Part shown: positions 5,366-5,384 of the stretch, piece by piece | Layout of the letters: every line of letters starts with the position of its first letter | How positions within the stretch are numbered: position 1 is the stretch's first letter | NCBI GenBank assembly: GCA_026417815.1 | Contig: JAOACN010000208.1 | Location: 1 to 5,384 of the forward strand | Source: Chloroflexaceae bacterium | Lineage (GTDB): Bacteria > Chloroflexota > Chloroflexia > Chloroflexales > Chloroflexaceae | Reading direction: 5' to 3' | Length of the DNA stretch: 5,384 nucleotides | Translations under genes and position numbers: made by a program | Notes under the pieces: model-generated | The model's input: the letters and a program-made list of their open reading frames with translations, nothing else | What the model was told of the DNA's origin: nothing | The model's database searches: none

Positions 5366-5384
5366 CTGTCTCTTATACACATCT
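5366..5384. other. Residual Nextera/Tn5 mosaic-end adapter
   Basis: The final 19 bases, CTGTCTCTTATACACATCT, are the exact reverse complement of the Tn5 transposase mosaic end used in Nextera libraries. They follow directly on coding sequence and extend the open frame by six false codons' worth of sequence (after VYP). This is a library artefact, not a mobile element of the organism. Confidence 0.97.

Noticed and set aside
5366..5384. End of a natural Tn5-type transposon
   Set aside because: The sequence is the hyperactive mosaic-end form used in library preparation and sits exactly at the contig terminus, so an adapter remnant is the simpler explanation.

Overview
The window is a GC-rich bacterial contig with four protein genes and unusually structured intergenic DNA. 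The gene content (a GxSxG esterase, an SRPBCC protein, an AhpC/TSA-type redoxin and a large TadG-like von Willebrand A protein), the strong C/G third-position bias, the AATCCAA heptad repeats and the long GC-rich intergenic palindromes suggest a Chloroflexota bacterium, perhaps close to Roseiflexus or Chloroflexus. That placement rests on general resemblance and is tentative. The last 19 bases are the reverse complement of the Tn5 mosaic end used in Nextera libraries, so the right end is untrimmed adapter, not genome.

Layout: bases 1-44 hold a 7-bp tandem repeat, followed by a good sigma70-type promoter and a rightward esterase gene (123-839). Bases 840-1160 are a non-coding block between convergent genes. 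It contains hairpins, a GC-rich tandem array of about 44 bp period, and a 13-bp terminator-like hairpin. Two leftward genes follow, the SRPBCC gene (2293-1811) upstream of the redoxin gene (1751-1161). They are 59 bp apart and probably form an operon. Between 2294 and 3041 lies a second non-coding block with back-to-back promoters, a 67-bp inverted repeat centred between them, and a 132-bp imperfect palindrome. From 3042 to the contig end runs a rightward TadG-like protein, cut off at its 3' end.

The most notable signal is in the redoxin gene. The reading frame is open from a strong ribosome binding site to its stop except for one in-frame TGA (1506-1508). That TGA sits exactly where the first cysteine of the CxxC redox motif belongs (residue 82, giving UPNC), and a SECIS-like stem-loop follows with its apical loop 19 nt after the TGA. 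This is the pattern of a selenocysteine-containing peroxiredoxin/thioredoxin-like protein. A sequencing error or a nonsense mutation cannot be excluded from this window alone.

Functional links: the SRPBCC and redoxin genes are probably co-transcribed, but no shared pathway can be read from the sequence. The TadG-like protein is a membrane-anchored, exported protein of the tight-adherence (Flp pilus) type and is not obviously connected with the leftward genes.
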